Shown here piece by piece: positions 6,782-14,976 of a stretch of 33,764 bases of DNA. Source of the stretch: a bacterium (GTDB taxonomy: Bacteria > Patescibacteriota > Saccharimonadia > UBA4664); NCBI GenBank assembly GCA_027449805.1, contig DAIDKY010000001.1:1-33764 (forward strand), given 5' to 3'. The translations under genes were made by a program, and so were the position numbers. The first letter of the stretch is position 1. Each line of letters starts with the position of its first letter. A model generated the notes under the pieces. It was not told where the DNA came from, did not search any database, and saw nothing but the letters and a program-made list of their open reading frames with translations.

Positions 6782-8012
6782 GATCAATCCGTCCCCGCCG
6801 GAGGTCATGCATATAGACCTCAACTCGGCCTTCGCTATGACCGAGCAGCAGGCTAACCCGTTGCTGCGCGGCAGGCCCGTCGGGATAACCAATAGGCTCA
6901 ACGACTATGCTATCTGTATCGCGGCTTCGTATGAGGCTAAGGCGTGCGGAATAAATCTTGGTACGCGTAATCGCGATGCCCGCTATCGGGTACCGGGTTT
7001 TGTGATGCTCGAATCCGATCCGGCTAAGTATCAATATGTTCATCGTCAGCTAAAAGCTATCTTTCAGGACTATTCGCCGACGGCTCAGATGAAGAGTATC
7101 GACGAGGGCGTGATTGATTTTCGTAAGATGCAGGGTATCCTCAAGGGGCGTTCGCTCGAAGATATCGGGCGCGAGATCAAGCTCCGCATACGCCAGGAGA
7201 TCGGTGATTATATGACCGTCAACGTCGGTATCGGACAGAATCGTTGGATGGCCAAGCTGGCGGCCGGTTTCATGAAGCCGGACGGCCTCTATACGATCGA
7301 CAGTTCGAACCTTGAGCTTACCTATAGCTTGCTGCATTTAACCGAGCTGCCCTATATCGCTAGCCGCATGAAAGTACGCCTAAACGAGGCGGGCATCTAT
7401 ACCCCGTATGAGTTTCTCCATACGCCCGAACAGGTTCTTACCAAGCAGGTCTTTAGGAGTATCAACGGGCATCATTGGTATCTCAAGCTGCGAGGCTATG
7501 AGACCGACTTTGAAACGGGTATCCGCACGGTGGGGCGAAGCTATGTCTTGGAGCATCGCACGGCCGATCCCAAGGAGTTGGCGGCTCTGTGGTTTACGTC
7601 GGCGGTCAAGATCGCTCGGCGTTTGGGGCGCAACAATTTAGCAGCTCGAGGTCTATTACTCTACCTGAGGTACAAGGAGCCGCCTTACGGCTGGCACGAA
7701 CGCAAGATGTATCACGAGGCGGTACGGCGCGGTGATCAGCTCTACCGGCGGGCGCTCGACCTGTTTGCCCAGAGCCCGCCAGATCTAGAGGTTACGGCTA
7801 TGGCCATGACGGCTTATGCGGTAGAACCCTATCGAGCCCATCAGTTGCAACTCTACGATGATCAGGGACCAAGACAAGAAAGGCTTGAAGACGCCATAAA
7901 TAAGCTAAACGATCGTTATGGCGAGTTGGCGGTGGTGCCAGCTGGCGCTTGGGCATCGCGCAACCCGATGAAAGACAAGATCCCCTTTGGAACAATTCGT
8001 TATTTTGATTAG
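6771..8012 (+). CDS. Y-family translesion DNA polymerase
   Basis: At 413 residues this matches DinB/UmuC-type polymerases, which copy past DNA lesions with low fidelity. The palm motif HIDLNSAFA holds the first catalytic aspartate (D16), and KSIDEGVIDF holds the second aspartate and glutamate (D111, E112). A helix-hairpin-helix-like stretch follows near residues 190-215 and the little-finger region covers about 250-350. QLQLYDD at about 357-363 resembles a beta-clamp binding motif. It starts inside the preceding small gene by coupling. It is closer in style to the UmuC branch than to classic DinB, but I cannot settle that by eye, so no symbol is given. Confidence 0.88.
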   Translation: MELEINPSPPEVMHIDLNSAFAMTEQQANPLLRGRPVGITNRLNDYAICIAASYEAKACGINLGTRNRDARYRVPGFVMLESDPAKYQYVHRQLKAIFQDYSPTAQMKSIDEGVIDFRKMQGILKGRSLEDIGREIKLRIRQEIGDYMTVNVGIGQNRWMAKLAAGFMKPDGLYTIDSSNLELTYSLLHLTELPYIASRMKVRLNEAGIYTPYEFLHTPEQVLTKQVFRSINGHHWYLKLRGYETDFETGIRTVGRSYVLEHRTADPKELAALWFTSAVKIARRLGRNNLAARGLLLYLRYKEPPYGWHERKMYHEAVRRGDQLYRRALDLFAQSPPDLEVTAMAMTAYAVEPYRAHQLQLYDDQGPRQERLEDAINKLNDRYGELAVVPAGAWASRNPMKDKIPFGTIRYFD

Positions 8013-8023
8013 TGAATTCAGGA

Positions 8024-8029
8024 TATACT
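8024..8029 (+). promoter_or_regulatory. -10 box of the MarP-like gene
   Basis: TATACT ends 9 nt before ATG 8039. No Shine-Dalgarno sequence is present, so a leaderless or nearly leaderless transcript is likely. No clear -35. Confidence 0.5.
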
Positions 8030-8038
8030 AGAAGTATT

Positions 8039-9217
8039 ATGTCGTTTAATCTGCTCGACCTCCTCATCCTGGCTGTTGTCATCTATGCCATAGTGCGCGG
8101 GGCAAAGACCGGCCTATCGCGTCAGTTCTTCTCTTTGGGCGGCTTTCTGCTCGGCTTGATCATCGGTGCATTCATTGCGCCCTACATTAGCAAGTTGGTG
8201 AGTAACCCGATGGGCAAAGAAGTAATTATCATTGCCGTGGTGCTTAGCTGTACGGCGATCTTTAGCGGCTTGGGCGAGTATATCGGCGTGGTTCTGGCAA
8301 AACAGGAGAGACAACTTCATTTAGGGCGCGTCGACAACATTCTAGGTGCAGTCTTTGGGGCGGTTATGGTTTTAGTCGGTGCCTGGCTGATCGCCGGAAT
8401 GCTTATCGGAACTCCGTACCAATCGCTAAATCGTCTCTTAAACGGGTCAGGAACGATCCGGTTGCTCGATGAGACTCTCCCGCCGGCGCCGTCGATTCTG
8501 TCACGCCTCGAGCGCTTAGTTAATCCGAATGGCTTCCCTCAGGTATTCACGGGCTTAGAACCGGCTCCGTCGGGTCCGATCGTGCCGGCAACGGCCGCTC
8601 AGGTAGCGAGTGCCGTTAAGGCTGATAGAGCCTCAGTGGTAAAGATTCAAGGCTATGGTTGCGGCGGGCTGGTCAGCGGCTCTGGTTTTGTTGCTGCTCC
8701 GGGCATCGTAATGACGAACGCTCACGTTGTTGCCGGTATTGCCAACCCTGTCATAATCGATGCGTACGGCCGTCATACGGCAACGGTAGTCGAGTTTGAC
8801 CCGAGTATGGACGTTGCGGTACTAAGAGCCAACAATTTAGCCGGACCGGTTTTACGCCTTTCTCCTACCGAAGTGGCCCCGGGCACGCCGGCTGTGGTGC
8901 TGGGCTATCCGGGCGGGGGAGTCTTTACGGCCGGTGAGGCTGGTGTCATTGATGAACGTTTGGCGACGGGGCGAACGATCTACAACACCGGTATTACAAC
9001 TCGTGAAATCTATGAGCTTCAGGCGGTGGTAGAACCGGGAAATTCCGGCGGACCGCTCGTCCTGCCGGATGGTACCGTTATCGGCATAGTCTTTGCGCGT
9101 TCCGAAACCAATCCCGACATCGGCTACGCTCTGACCTTTAAGGAAGTACAATCGCAGTTGATCGCCGGCGAGAACAGCCAAGGAAGTACAGGTACTGGTG
9201 CGTGCGCTGCTGATTAG
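8039..9217 (+). CDS. MarP-like membrane serine protease (CvpA plus trypsin-like)
   Basis: The 392-residue protein joins a CvpA-like membrane domain to an HtrA/chymotrypsin-fold protease. Four hydrophobic segments occupy about residues 4-20, 30-50, 60-85 and 100-124. The protease begins near residue 195. Its triad is visible as H229 (TNAHVV), D258 (MDVAVL) and S336 (EPGNSGGPL). This is the layout of mycobacterial MarP, a periplasmic protease linked to acid and oxidative stress survival. There is no PDZ domain. ATG 8039 is chosen because the -10 box ends at 8029; the longer frame from 8012 would lie upstream of the promoter. The protease should face the cell exterior. Confidence 0.88.
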   Translation: MSFNLLDLLILAVVIYAIVRGAKTGLSRQFFSLGGFLLGLIIGAFIAPYISKLVSNPMGKEVIIIAVVLSCTAIFSGLGEYIGVVLAKQERQLHLGRVDNILGAVFGAVMVLVGAWLIAGMLIGTPYQSLNRLLNGSGTIRLLDETLPPAPSILSRLERLVNPNGFPQVFTGLEPAPSGPIVPATAAQVASAVKADRASVVKIQGYGCGGLVSGSGFVAAPGIVMTNAHVVAGIANPVIIDAYGRHTATVVEFDPSMDVAVLRANNLAGPVLRLSPTEVAPGTPAVVLGYPGGGVFTAGEAGVIDERLATGRTIYNTGITTREIYELQAVVEPGNSGGPLVLPDGTVIGIVFARSETNPDIGYALTFKEVQSQLIAGENSQGSTGTGACAAD

Positions 9218-9224
9218 CCGGTAA

Positions 9225-9233
9225 TGCTACACT
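9225..9233 (+). promoter_or_regulatory. extended -10 promoter of trxB
   Basis: TGC-TACACT (TACACT at 9228-9233) ends 6 nt before ATG 9240, predicting a leaderless trxB transcript. No -35 is apparent. Confidence 0.55.
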
Positions 9234-9239
9234 AGGATT

Positions 9240-10154
9240 ATGAAGAACGATTACGACCTTGTTATTATCGGCGCCGGACCAGCAGGTCTGGCCGCTGCTA
9301 TTTATGCTGCCCGCGAAGACATTAAGGTTCTTGTTCTGGAGAAGTCAGTCGTTGGTGGACTTGCGGCGATTACTGATCAGATAGATAACTACCCGGGGTT
9401 TGCTGACGGCATCAGCGGTATAGAATTGGCTGATCATCTCGAAGCGCAAGCAAAACGTTTTGGAGCGGAGATCCGTACTGGAGCTGAAGCCCAATCGATT
9501 GAACGTGACAACGGGGATCTTTCGGTAAAAACTAGTCTAGGCGCGCTGCGCGCAAAGTCAGTACTTGTCGCTACGGGCTCGACCTATCGGCAGCTCGGTG
9601 TTCCGGGAGAGGCCGAGCAGATCGGTAAGGGGGTGCATTTCTGTGCAACCTGCGACGGTCCGATTTATAAAGGGCGTGAATTGGTGGTTGTCGGCGGCGG
9701 CAACTCGGCGGTTCAGGAGACACTATTTTTGGCTCGTTTTGCCAGTAAAATCACAATGCTTGTAAGAGGTCACAAGCTTACGGCATCGGCCATTCTGATC
9801 GATCAGCTTAATGAGCTGTCGAATGTTACGGTTGTATACAATTCCCCGATCGACTCAATTGCATCCGAGAACGGCCGAGTAAAATCGGTTATATCGGGCA
9901 GCACCCATTACGACTGCGACGGCGTCTTCGTGTTTATTGGTCTCCTGGCCAATACCGAGGAATTCGTTCATTTGATCGATCATGACGAGCGTAACTTTCT
10001 CAAGACCGATCGTAACTACGCAACAAACCTACCAGGCGTTTTTGTCGCGGGTGATGTGCGCAGCGAATCAACCTGGCAGATTGCTGCCGCCGTGGGCGAG
10101 GGAGCCAGTGCGGCTTTAGCTATTCGGCAGTATCTCGATAAGATTAAGCGGTAG
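9240..10154 (+). CDS. trxB: thioredoxin reductase
   Basis: This 304-residue flavoprotein passes electrons from NADPH through FAD to thioredoxin. The FAD-binding Rossmann motif IIGAGPAGLAAA lies at residues 9-20, the redox-active CATC at 135-138, the NADPH-binding VVGGGNSA just after it, and the second FAD motif GVFVAGDVR near the C terminus. Length and order match the low-molecular-weight bacterial type. It is next to the MarP-like protease, so a redox/envelope stress theme is possible. Its last 11 nt overlap the 3' end of the convergent cupin gene. Confidence 0.93.
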   Translation: MKNDYDLVIIGAGPAGLAAAIYAAREDIKVLVLEKSVVGGLAAITDQIDNYPGFADGISGIELADHLEAQAKRFGAEIRTGAEAQSIERDNGDLSVKTSLGALRAKSVLVATGSTYRQLGVPGEAEQIGKGVHFCATCDGPIYKGRELVVVGGGNSAVQETLFLARFASKITMLVRGHKLTASAILIDQLNELSNVTVVYNSPIDSIASENGRVKSVISGSTHYDCDGVFVFIGLLANTEEFVHLIDHDERNFLKTDRNYATNLPGVFVAGDVRSESTWQIAAAVGEGASAALAIRQYLDKIKR

Positions 10155-10554
10155 CGTGTTCGGCAGCTTCGGCGGCGTCAGCATCGGCCTTGGTGTTGTG
10201 CACTGTACCATCCGGATGCTCTGCGGGAGAGTAGATCGAATAGAGTTTTAGCGCGTCACTGCCGACGTTAACGACGTTGTGCCATGTGCCGGCCGGTACA
10301 ATAATCGCCCAGTCGTCCTCGGCATCATATGTCTCTTCGACTGCATCCGCGGTTGTGCCTAGATCAACTCTTGCTTTTCCCTGTTCGATACGCAAGAACT
10401 GGTCATGATCTTCGTGAACTTCATTGCCGATCTCCTCGCCCGGTTGAATCGTCATTACGGTCAGCTGGCTGTATTTACCGGTATGCAAGACTGTTCGAAA
10501 AGTCTCGTTATCCAGCGTAATTTGTTCGATGTTTTTTACCCATCCTAGTGCCAT
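10144..10554 (-). CDS. cupin-fold protein
   Basis: The 136-residue protein has both cupin motifs. Motif 1 is GNEVHEDHDQFLRIEQG, with the two histidines and a Gln/Glu position that bind a metal. Motif 2 is VPAGTWHNVVN, with the third histidine. It is a single-domain cupin, probably a small metal enzyme or sugar/ligand-binding protein; the substrate is unknown. The start at 10554 is chosen over the longer frame to 10602 because AAGGAG lies a few bases upstream on this strand. It ends with an acidic/alanine-rich tail. The 3' end overlaps trxB convergently. Confidence 0.85.
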   Translation of the reverse strand: MALGWVKNIEQITLDNETFRTVLHTGKYSQLTVMTIQPGEEIGNEVHEDHDQFLRIEQGKARVDLGTTADAVEETYDAEDDWAIIVPAGTWHNVVNVGSDALKLYSIYSPAEHPDGTVHNTKADADAAEAAEHATA

Positions 10555-10626
10555 AATCGTTCTCCTTGTAGTTTGATTGCGTAATAGGCTAATAATAACC
10601 AAACCGGTCAGGTTGCGTAATGGTGA

Positions 10627-10655
10627 TTGTTACAATCAGTCGACTTGGGTACAAT
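10627..10655 (+). promoter_or_regulatory. leaderless promoter of aspS
   Basis: TTGTTA (10627-10632), 17 nt, TACAAT (10650-10655), then 7 nt to ATG 10663. It decides the aspS start: the longer frame from 10627 would begin within the promoter. Confidence 0.7.
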
Positions 10656-10662
10656 ACCCCTT

Positions 10663-12063
10663 ATGAAAGCAATCACTGTCATTGAATCGAACAAGGCTGT
10701 CGGCCAGAAGGTAGTCGTTCGCGGTTGGGTCCACACCGTTCGTGACATGGGCAAGATAACCTTTGTCGATCTGCGTGATCAGACCGGTCTGCTACAAGTT
10801 GTCATTTCCGGAGACATGGAGGCGCCGCGGCTGGGCGTCGAATACGTCGTAGAGATCGAGGGCGAAGTACGCAAGCGCGGCGAGCGATTTATTAACCATA
10901 AATTGGCGACAGGCGAAGTTGAGATTGGGGCGACCTCGGTTAAGGTGCTAAGCGAGAGCGCCGAGCTGCCGTTTGAGATCAAGAACGATACGATCGGGAT
11001 CAACGAGGAACTACGCCTAAAACACCGTTACCTCGATCTACGCAGCGAGCGAATGGCCAAGAATCTGCGATTGCGGCACAGTGTCATTAAATTCATACGC
11101 GATTATCTTGACGCGGAGGGGTTCATCGAAGTTGAGACGCCGATGCTCAACAAAGGCACGCCCGAAGGTGCGCGAGAGTTTCTGGTACCGAGCCGCCTCC
11201 ACGCCGAAGAGTTCTATGTATTGCCCCAGAGCCCGCAGCAGTTCAAGCAGCTCCTAATGGTAGGGGGCATCGGTAAGTACTTCCAGATCGCGCGTAGTTT
11301 CCGCGATGAAGACCAGAGAGGCGACCGCCAGCCGGAGTTCACCCAGCTAGATATGGAGATGAGCTTCGTTGGCCAGGAGGAGGTGCTCGCTCTTAACGAG
11401 GCTATGCTAGTCGAGCTTATCGCCAAGGTTACTCCCGAGAAGCACATAACGAGCACGCCCTTCCCGCGTCTAACCTATGCCGAGGCGATGGAGAAGTATG
11501 GTACTGATAAGCCTGATCTGCGCAAGGATAAAGCCGACCCCAACGAGCTGGCTATCTGCTGGGTAGTTGACTTTCCGATGTTCGAGAAGAACAAAACGAC
11601 CGGTAAGATCGACGCCGCCCATCATCCGTTCACGGCGCCAAAAGTTGAGGACTTGGATAAGCTGGAGAGTGATCCGCTGAATGTTCGTGCAGACTCCTAC
11701 GACCTCGTAATAAACGGTTTTGAGCTCTCTAGCGGTTCGGTTCGTATCCATGAACCCGAGCTCCAGCAAAGAGTCTTTAAGGCCCTAGGTATGAAAGATA
11801 GCGAAATTGAAGCTAAGTTCGGTCATATGATAGAGGCCTTTAAGTTCGGTGCACCGCCTCATGCCGGTATGGCTCCGGGGATCGATCGACTCATCATGGT
11901 TCTGGCTAATGAGCCGAACATTCGCGAGGTTATGGCCTTTCCAAAGACAGGCGACGCGCGCGATCCATTAACCGGAGCGCCTGCCCGTGTTGCCGATTCC
12001 GCCCTTGATGAAGCTCATATCAAGACTGTACCGACAAAAAAACCAAAAGTTAAACCTATTTAA
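10663..12063 (+). CDS. aspS: aspartyl-tRNA synthetase, short form lacking GAD domain
   Basis: The 466-residue class II synthetase charges tRNA with aspartate. An N-terminal OB-fold anticodon-binding domain (VVVRGWVHTVRDMGKITFVD, residues 15-34) is followed by the catalytic core. Motif 2 is FRDEDQRGDRQPEFTQLD and motif 3 is GMAPGIDRLIM. Bacterial enzymes are usually near 590 residues because a GAD domain of over 100 residues is inserted between motifs 2 and 3. Here YGTDKPDLR runs almost directly into the core segment WVVDFPMFE, so that insertion is absent. The lysine-rich C-terminal end (TKKPKVKPI) is unusual. The start follows from the -10 box at 10650-10655. Confidence 0.93.
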   Translation: MKAITVIESNKAVGQKVVVRGWVHTVRDMGKITFVDLRDQTGLLQVVISGDMEAPRLGVEYVVEIEGEVRKRGERFINHKLATGEVEIGATSVKVLSESAELPFEIKNDTIGINEELRLKHRYLDLRSERMAKNLRLRHSVIKFIRDYLDAEGFIEVETPMLNKGTPEGAREFLVPSRLHAEEFYVLPQSPQQFKQLLMVGGIGKYFQIARSFRDEDQRGDRQPEFTQLDMEMSFVGQEEVLALNEAMLVELIAKVTPEKHITSTPFPRLTYAEAMEKYGTDKPDLRKDKADPNELAICWVVDFPMFEKNKTTGKIDAAHHPFTAPKVEDLDKLESDPLNVRADSYDLVINGFELSSGSVRIHEPELQQRVFKALGMKDSEIEAKFGHMIEAFKFGAPPHAGMAPGIDRLIMVLANEPNIREVMAFPKTGDARDPLTGAPARVADSALDEAHIKTVPTKKPKVKPI

Positions 12064-12077
12064 CGCAGACCGTTAGT

Positions 12078-12161
12078 TGGCTTACTAAGCCATTTATGTT
12101 AGAATAATGCTAATCATTTATTAACGATGCGCCTCTCGTGCAGCCCGAGGCGTGTTTTATT
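12078..12161 (+). promoter_or_regulatory. aspS-typA intergenic region: weak terminator, -10 box, leader hairpin
   Basis: TGGCT (12078-12082) and AGCCA (12088-12092), followed by TTTATGTT, may end aspS. TAGAAT at 12100-12105 (with TG two bases upstream) is a candidate typA -10. The leader then holds CGCCTC (12130-12135) paired with GAGGCG (12147-12152) followed by TGTTTTATT, a terminator-like hairpin 20 nt before the typA start. Confidence 0.45.
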
Positions 12162-12171
12162 GGAAACAGAT

Positions 12172-14001
12172 ATGACACCCACCGACAAGATTCGTAACGT
12201 AGCAATCATTGCCCACGTCGACCACGGGAAGACCACCCTTGTAGACGGCCTTTTAAAGCAGTCAAAGACATTTCGTGATAATCAAGCAGAGATGAATCAG
12301 ACGACAATTCTTGATACGGGCGATCTCGAGAGAGAACGCGGGATTACGATTTCGGCAAAGACTACAGCCGTTACCTATGACGGTTACAAGATCAACATTA
12401 TTGATACGCCGGGCCATGCTGACTTCTCTGGTGAAGTTGAGCGAACGCTTGGTATGGCCGACGGCTGCCTTTTGATCGTCGATGCCCAGGAAGGCCCGAT
12501 GCCGCAAACCAAGTTCGTCTTGCGCAAGGCTCTTCAATTGGGTCTGCGTCCGATCGTCGTCATTAATAAGATCGATAAACGCGACGCTCGTCCGGACGAG
12601 GTTATCGACGAGGTCGGCAGCCTTTTCCTAGATCTTGCGACCGATGATGATCAGCTTGAGTTCCCGGTTTATTATTCGATTGGGCGCGAAGGCAAAGCCT
12701 GGGACAACCGCCCGAGCGAAACCGAGGCCGAAGCGTCGGGAGATCTATCGGTTATCTTCAAAGCAATTATTGAGCATGTACCGGCTCCTCGCGTAAAATC
12801 TGATGGCCCGTTCCAGATGCTGGTTACGTCGCTTGCTTGGGATACCTACCAGGGCAAGTATGCTATTGGTCGTATCCAACGAGGCAAAGCAATTGCCGGC
12901 ATGCCCCTGGCACTTATTCAACGTGACGGCAAGATTGTAAAGGTCAAGGCGGATAAATTATTCGTTGCTCAAGGGCTGGAGCGAGTTGAGGCGGCCGAAG
13001 TACCGGCTGGCGACATCGTCTGGATCACCGGCATTAATGAATCACAGATCGGCGAGACGCTTGCGGATATAGAAACACCCGAGGCGTTGCCGGTAATGGA
13101 GATCGAGCCTCCTACACTTCAAATTGCCATGGGACCGAATACGTCGCCATTTGCCGGTCGCGAAGGCAAGTTTACAACTTCGCGCCAAATCGGCGCGCGT
13201 CTACAGCGCGAGCTGGAGACCAACGTCGGGTTACGAATTGTGGAGCAGGGCGTAAACTTCCTCGTCTCCGGCCGCGGCGAACTTCATTTATCGGTCCTGA
13301 TCGAGACCTTACGCCGCGAGGGTTTTGAGCTAGAAGTCGGTCGTCCGCAGGTTGTTGTTCGTGAGACCAACGGCGTTAAAGAAGAGCCGGTCGAGGAACT
13401 TACCGTCGAAGTCTCCGAGGAGCATGCCGGGGCCGTTACAAGCGAACTTGGGCGTCGTCGTGCGACGTTACTCGAGATGGCTCCGACCGGCAAGGGTACA
13501 CAGTCGCTCATTTACCGTCTGCCGACACGAGCGCTTCTCGGACTACGTAACATCCTTCTGTCGGCTACCAAGGGTACAGCCACCGTCAACTCGCTTTTGA
13601 TTGGCTATGAGCCCCTAGGAACGCCTCTGCAACAACTGCGTAATGGAGTACTCCTTTCGGCCGAGACCGGCGTTGCTACCGTATACAGCCTAAAAACCGT
13701 GGAAGAGCGCGGCACTGCTTATATTGGACCAGGAACCAAGGTTTACGAAGGTATGATCATCGGTCTAAATCGTCGCAGCGAGGATATGGAGATCAACGTT
13801 ACAAAAGAGAAAAAACTGACTAACGTGCGGGCTTCCTCGACCGATATGACAACTCAGCTGACACCATTTACCGATTTAACCTTGGAAGAAGCCCTTGATT
13901 TTATAGAAAACGACGAGCTTCTCGAGGTCACACCCGAAAACCTGCGTATGCGAAAGCGTTATTTGACCGATAATGAGCGTCGCAAGCACCGTAATAAGTA
14001 A
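12172..14001 (+). CDS. typA: ribosome-associated GTPase TypA/BipA
   Basis: The 609-residue translational GTPase binds the ribosome and helps 50S assembly and stress or cold adaptation. G1 is AHVDHGKT close to the N terminus, followed by RERGIT (G2), DTPGHADF (G3) and [10 protein letters not shown] (G4). EF-G-like domains III and V and the TypA-specific C-terminal domain (about residues 480-600, ending [11 protein letters not shown]) are all present, and length is normal. ATG 12172 is chosen because its protein starts just ahead of the conserved [15 protein letters not shown]; the longer frame from 12127 passes through the leader hairpin. There is only a weak Shine-Dalgarno sequence. Confidence 0.95.
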   Translation: MTPTDKIRNVAIIAHVDHGKTTLVDGLLKQSKTFRDNQAEMNQTTILDTGDLERERGITISAKTTAVTYDGYKINIIDTPGHADFSGEVERTLGMADGCLLIVDAQEGPMPQTKFVLRKALQLGLRPIVVINKIDKRDARPDEVIDEVGSLFLDLATDDDQLEFPVYYSIGREGKAWDNRPSETEAEASGDLSVIFKAIIEHVPAPRVKSDGPFQMLVTSLAWDTYQGKYAIGRIQRGKAIAGMPLALIQRDGKIVKVKADKLFVAQGLERVEAAEVPAGDIVWITGINESQIGETLADIETPEALPVMEIEPPTLQIAMGPNTSPFAGREGKFTTSRQIGARLQRELETNVGLRIVEQGVNFLVSGRGELHLSVLIETLRREGFELEVGRPQVVVRETNGVKEEPVEELTVEVSEEHAGAVTSELGRRRATLLEMAPTGKGTQSLIYRLPTRALLGLRNILLSATKGTATVNSLLIGYEPLGTPLQQLRNGVLLSAETGVATVYSLKTVEERGTAYIGPGTKVYEGMIIGLNRRSEDMEINVTKEKKLTNVRASSTDMTTQLTPFTDLTLEEALDFIENDELLEVTPENLRMRKRYLTDNERRKHRNK

Positions 14002-14010
14002 CATTTAAGA

Positions 14011-14049
14011 TTGACAAATCGTGATGCTTATGCTAATATAGTCACGATT
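14011..14049 (+). promoter_or_regulatory. consensus promoter with flanking inverted repeat (putative operator)
   Basis: TTGACA (14011-14016), 17 nt ending in TGC, TAATAT (14034-14039): a near-perfect sigma70-type promoter. AATCGTGA (14017-14024) in the spacer and TCACGATT (14042-14049) over the expected start point form a perfect 8-bp inverted repeat around the -10. Only the second arm would be transcribed in full, so it fits a DNA operator better than an RNA hairpin. Confidence 0.6.
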
Positions 14050-14100
14050 CTGTACAAACAGGATTGATCACCCACATCGCGCTACAGGAGAGTGAGAATC

Positions 14101-14418
14101 ATGCAGCGGATTAAGAAGGTCGCAGCCAAGTTTGCATATTGGAACTTTGTCGTTTCTGGAGTCGTGCGCGACTTCGCAACGACCACCTACGGTCGTTTGA
14201 TCGTCAGGCTTGTCCTGTCGGCGACATTTCTTGTCGGAGGTGTCTATCTTGTCATGATGAGAAACCCGTTTGACGGGCCAGCAAGTTCGGATACTGCTTT
14301 CTGGGGTTCACTGGTCGCTGGTCTCGGAATTGGCTATCTCGGCCTGCGCATCCCCAATCGGACAATTCTTAGGCCTGCGATCCGTCAGTTTCGGGCTAGG
14401 CGTGGTTTGACCGAGTGA
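14101..14418 (+). CDS. small membrane protein, unrecognised
   Basis: The 105-residue protein has a basic amphipathic N terminus (MQRIKKVAAKFAYW) and two hydrophobic segments, about residues 35-56 (RLVLSATFLVGGVYLVMM) and 68-86 (AFWGSLVAGLGIGYLGL). The tail is arginine-rich (IRQFRARRGLTE). ATG 14101 is preferred to GTG 14092 because AGGAGAG is then 8 nt upstream. The very strong promoter with a flanking inverted repeat suggests a tightly controlled, potentially highly expressed gene. Family unknown. Confidence 0.65.
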   Translation: MQRIKKVAAKFAYWNFVVSGVVRDFATTTYGRLIVRLVLSATFLVGGVYLVMMRNPFDGPASSDTAFWGSLVAGLGIGYLGLRIPNRTILRPAIRQFRARRGLTE

Positions 14419-14422
14419 TGTG

Positions 14423-14470
14423 GGTGCCGGGTGGCGAATGGTGAGTAATCACCGTCGTCGCCCGGGCACC
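14423..14470 (+). other. long imperfect RNA hairpin after the 14101 gene
   Basis: Nested pairing: GGTGCC (14423-14428) with GGCACC (14465-14470), GGCGA (14433-14437) with TCGCC (14458-14462), and GGTGA-GTAA-TCACC (14440-14453). No T-run follows directly, so it is not a typical terminator. It may protect the 3' end of the mRNA. Confidence 0.5.
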
Positions 14471-14484
14471 ACTGCAATAATTAG

Positions 14485-14521
14485 AAAAGCCGCCCCCTGG
14501 GGTGGCTTTTTGCTGTACAAT
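14485..14521 (+). promoter_or_regulatory. hairpin terminator fused to a -10 promoter
   Basis: AAAAGCCGCCCC (14485-14496) pairs with GGGGTGGCTTTT (14499-14510). The T-run continues into TGCTG and the -10 box TACAAT (14516-14521), which ends 10 nt before ATG 14532. Same architecture as at 2344-2373. Confidence 0.7.
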
Positions 14522-14531
14522 GTAGGTTAGT

Positions 14532-14975
14532 ATGATGCTTATGTTGAGACGTTTAATTTTGGTTTCGTTGGCCGGCGTGGCTTTGGCCGCAATACCGTTT
14601 GTCGCTCAAGCTGAGACGGGCCTCGTCTCTCCGAATAATTCTGCGAGCGTGCTTCAGCCGACGGCAAGCCAGTCGCTCCAAACTGGTGCCGATCAGGGTT
14701 CGGCTGCATCAGCCAGCTTCCTTAATGACGAATTAGTCGGTGGTCAGCAGTCACCTCAAGCCGATAATCCCGCAACAGCTTCGTTTCCCTGGGGTGATCT
14801 AGCAGCAGCTATACTCCTAGCATTAGGACTAGCTGGGCTTTTAATTATTCTATATCGCAGCCGGCCAAAAACGGTTACCGAGCCGGAGCCCATTAATCAG
14901 AGCCAGCCTGCAGCCAAGATAAAATCAAAATCAAAGACTAAATCCAAGTCGAAGTCTAAACCTAGGAAAAAGTAG
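14532..14975 (+). CDS. secreted/anchored protein with Lys-Ser repeat tail
   Basis: The 147-residue product starts with a signal peptide (RRLILVSLAGVALAAIPFVAQA, cleavage likely after AQA near residue 27). An extracellular serine/glutamine/alanine-rich linker without clear fold follows. A membrane helix lies at about residues 93-113 (LAAAILLALGLAGLLIILY), and the cytoplasmic tail ends in alternating lysine and serine/threonine (KSKSKTKSKSKSK). It sits one base before the histidine kinase start. Position and topology suggest a membrane partner or anchor for the soluble kinase, which is inference. Leaderless or nearly so. Confidence 0.7.
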   Translation: MMLMLRRLILVSLAGVALAAIPFVAQAETGLVSPNNSASVLQPTASQSLQTGADQGSAASASFLNDELVGGQQSPQADNPATASFPWGDLAAAILLALGLAGLLIILYRSRPKTVTEPEPINQSQPAAKIKSKSKTKSKSKSKPRKK

Positions 14976-14976
14976 G

